Assembly: GCA_030770545.1 (NCBI GenBank)
Contig: CM061102.1
Span: 15,306,501-15,370,500, forward strand
From: Macropodus opercularis
Lineage: Eukaryota; Chordata; Actinopteri; Anabantiformes; Osphronemidae
Reading direction: 5' to 3'
DNA length: 64,000 nt
Notes under the pieces: model-generated
Database searches by the model: none
Seen by the model: the letters and a program-made list of their open reading frames with translations, nothing else
What the model was told of the DNA's origin: nothing
Shown: one piece after another, positions 63,043-64,000 of the stretch
Numbering within the stretch: the first letter of the stretch is position 1
Layout: the number at the start of each line of letters is the position of its first letter
Position numbers and translations under genes: made by a program

Positions 63043-63277
63043 AAAGTCCTTTAAATAAATTTTAAAGGTGTGTGCCTGCTTCAGGGATGTAGTTGGATCA
63101 TTTCTTACACAAAAATTTTAGTGACATTGCTTGCATTCAAATGCAGCAGCTTAAAGCATCACTGAGACTGAAAACAGTGCAAAACGCTTGGAATCGCCTG
63201 TTCTTTCTTCAAAGGTGTCTGCCTGCTTCAGGCATCTATTTGGATCATTTGAGACCAAAAGAAAGTAGTGCCTTTGG
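63043..63277 (+). repeat. Terminal broken monomers
   Basis: The last monomer runs with many changes (AAAGTCCTTTAAATAAAT, GTAGTTGG, AAAATTTTAGTGACATT) up to CGCCTGTTCT at about 63,204. It then jumps to AAAGGTGTCTGCCTGC, monomer position about 22, and on to GGATCATTT. At about 63,250 it jumps again, to GAGACCAAAAGAA, monomer position about 172. Similarity ends at CCTTTGG (63,277). The pieces are therefore one near-complete copy plus two fragments. Confidence 0.9.
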
Positions 63278-64000
63278 TAATAGGTCACATCAACGCCTTG
63301 CTATTGCACATAGTGGGACAACAAGTTACAAAAGAAATCCCACAGGGTTTTAAAAACAGGACCATTGAAAGCACTTCGAGCCACATTCCCTGAGAAAATG
63401 GAGGCCTCCAAACAGGAAAAATGAAACTGGAAGCGAATGGAGTGCAAAATGAAACAACTACAACACTCTCTCATCTCCAGATAGGAAAACTGAGAAAGCT
63501 CAAGAACCAACTCTTTCTTTCCACTGCACCATGATGTATGTTGGCAAGGAACAGCAGCTATAATCAAGCCCCCCTGAAAGATATCAAGGGTCATAAGGGT
63601 TTCAAGTTCCAGGCTCAGCACCACACGTCACTCTTACCATAGGGTTAAAAGATGCAACAGAAAGAGGGAATATTGATCCTAACTAAGAGTATGTGCAACA
63701 CTTCCATCTTTCCCATAGAATGACTATAGCTATATAATGACCAATGACTAGATTAGAGTATGACGGAGATTTTAATGCAGTAGTACAGGAAGAAAGAATT
63801 CTTTTTTACTTATCAAGGTCAACAGTACACAGTCACCACAAGGATTCACTAAGCTCTTTTCAGGTTCTTTTATCCACTAACATGCCTCCATGTATACATG
63901 TGACTTATGTTGTCTGTTTTTCTCTCCTAGTTGTGCTTCTCCCCTTCTGTCTCTCTCTCTCTCTATTCTCATCTATAGGTATCGTCAGACTCAGAGCTGT
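63278..64000. other. Non-satellite flank, no gene recognised
   Basis: About 720 bp with no similarity to the monomer that I can see, and no internal tandem structure apart from a short TC run. G+C looks moderate. The minus strand is open from 63,624 to 63,301, but the frame shows no domain I know. A stretch at about 63,479-63,504 (AGATAGGAAAACTGAG) faintly recalls a motif common in old mammalian interspersed repeats; this is a weak resemblance only. Confidence 0.7.
63950..63964 (+). repeat. TC microsatellite
   Basis: A run of seven CT dinucleotides with a leading T, inside a longer pyrimidine-rich stretch beginning at about 63,911. Confidence 0.9.

Larger units (their letters stand above)
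1..63277 (+). repeat. Satellite array of about 197 bp monomers
   Basis: The core motif TTAAAGCATCACTGAGG and its surroundings recur about every 197 bp throughout, always in the same orientation. Measured start-to-start distances are mostly 197, sometimes 196 or 198, with a few at 186 (10 bp deletion) or about 209 (12 bp insertion). That gives about 320 copies. Neighbours differ at recurrent variable sites, while copies several kilobases apart match better, which is the signature of higher-order repeat organisation. No inversion and no inserted transposon was seen inside. Such arrays are known from centromeres, pericentromeres and other heterochromatin. The family is not recognised and the chromosomal location is inferred. 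Confidence 0.99.

Noticed and set aside
1..63277. CRISPR array
   Set aside because: Repeats are direct and regular but there are no unique spacers: the whole 197 bp period is repeated. There are no cas genes, and the unit is far longer than a CRISPR repeat.
1..63277. Alpha satellite, telomere repeat or ribosomal DNA
   Set aside because: The monomer is 197 bp, not 171 bp, and does not resemble the alpha satellite I know. There are no TTAGGG runs and no rRNA-like segments.
1..63277. Protein-coding tandem repeat gene
   Set aside because: The period is not a multiple of three and in-frame stops occur in nearly every monomer in all frames, so no long frame survives.
63093..63353. Open frame of 86 codons crossing the array border
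   Set aside because: It starts in the broken terminal monomer and runs into the flank. It has no recognised domain and is best explained by chance.
63301..63624. Minus-strand open frame of 107 codons in the flank
   Set aside because: No domain or family is recognised and no splice or promoter context supports it. A frame of this length can arise by chance. A protein search with a significant hit would change this.

Overview
This window is almost entirely one head-to-tail satellite DNA array. From base 1 to about 63,277 it consists of roughly 320 copies of a monomer of about 197 bp (about 39% G+C in the copy at 1-197), all in the same orientation. The left end of the window lies inside the array and the right end runs out of it, so the array boundary is visible. 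I see no credible protein-coding or RNA gene. The organism is a eukaryote, most likely a vertebrate and plausibly a mammal. This rests on array size and organisation, monomer length near the nucleosome repeat, scarcity of CpG outside one cluster, and the ordinary-looking non-repetitive flank. I do not recognise the satellite family and will not name a species.

Layout. 1-591: three variant monomers. 592-10,631: higher-order repeat H1, a 12-monomer unit with copies of 10, 12, 11 and 11 monomers. 10,632-12,392: diverged 'edge-type' monomers (E). 12,393-20,483: H2 monomer types, including a 28-monomer stretch. 20,484-24,606: H1 and E again, as a copy of about 8.2-12.4 kb. 24,607-34,284: H2 again, with a 4,347 bp tandem duplication. 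34,285-36,242: shortened H1 and E again. 36,243-50,649: H2, including three successive 2,364 bp 12-monomer units at 40,196-47,287. 50,650-57,342: H3, units of 6, 9, 6 and 10 monomers. 57,343-61,479: H4, short two- and three-monomer patterns. 61,480-63,042: diverged edge monomers. 63,043-63,277: a broken terminal monomer. 63,278-64,000: non-satellite flank.

Repetition exists on at least four scales: the 197 bp monomer; multi-monomer units of about 0.6-2.4 kb; duplicated blocks of about 4.3 kb; and an approximately 12.2 kb recurrence with H1 anchors near 10,632, 22,846 and 35,072. Positions were read by eye from diagnostic variants, so boundaries inside shared sequence are uncertain by up to a monomer. 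'Identical' below means no difference seen in the stretches compared. The block names H1-H4 and E are mine. The array most resembles centromeric or pericentromeric higher-order satellite, but nothing in the sequence proves centromere function.
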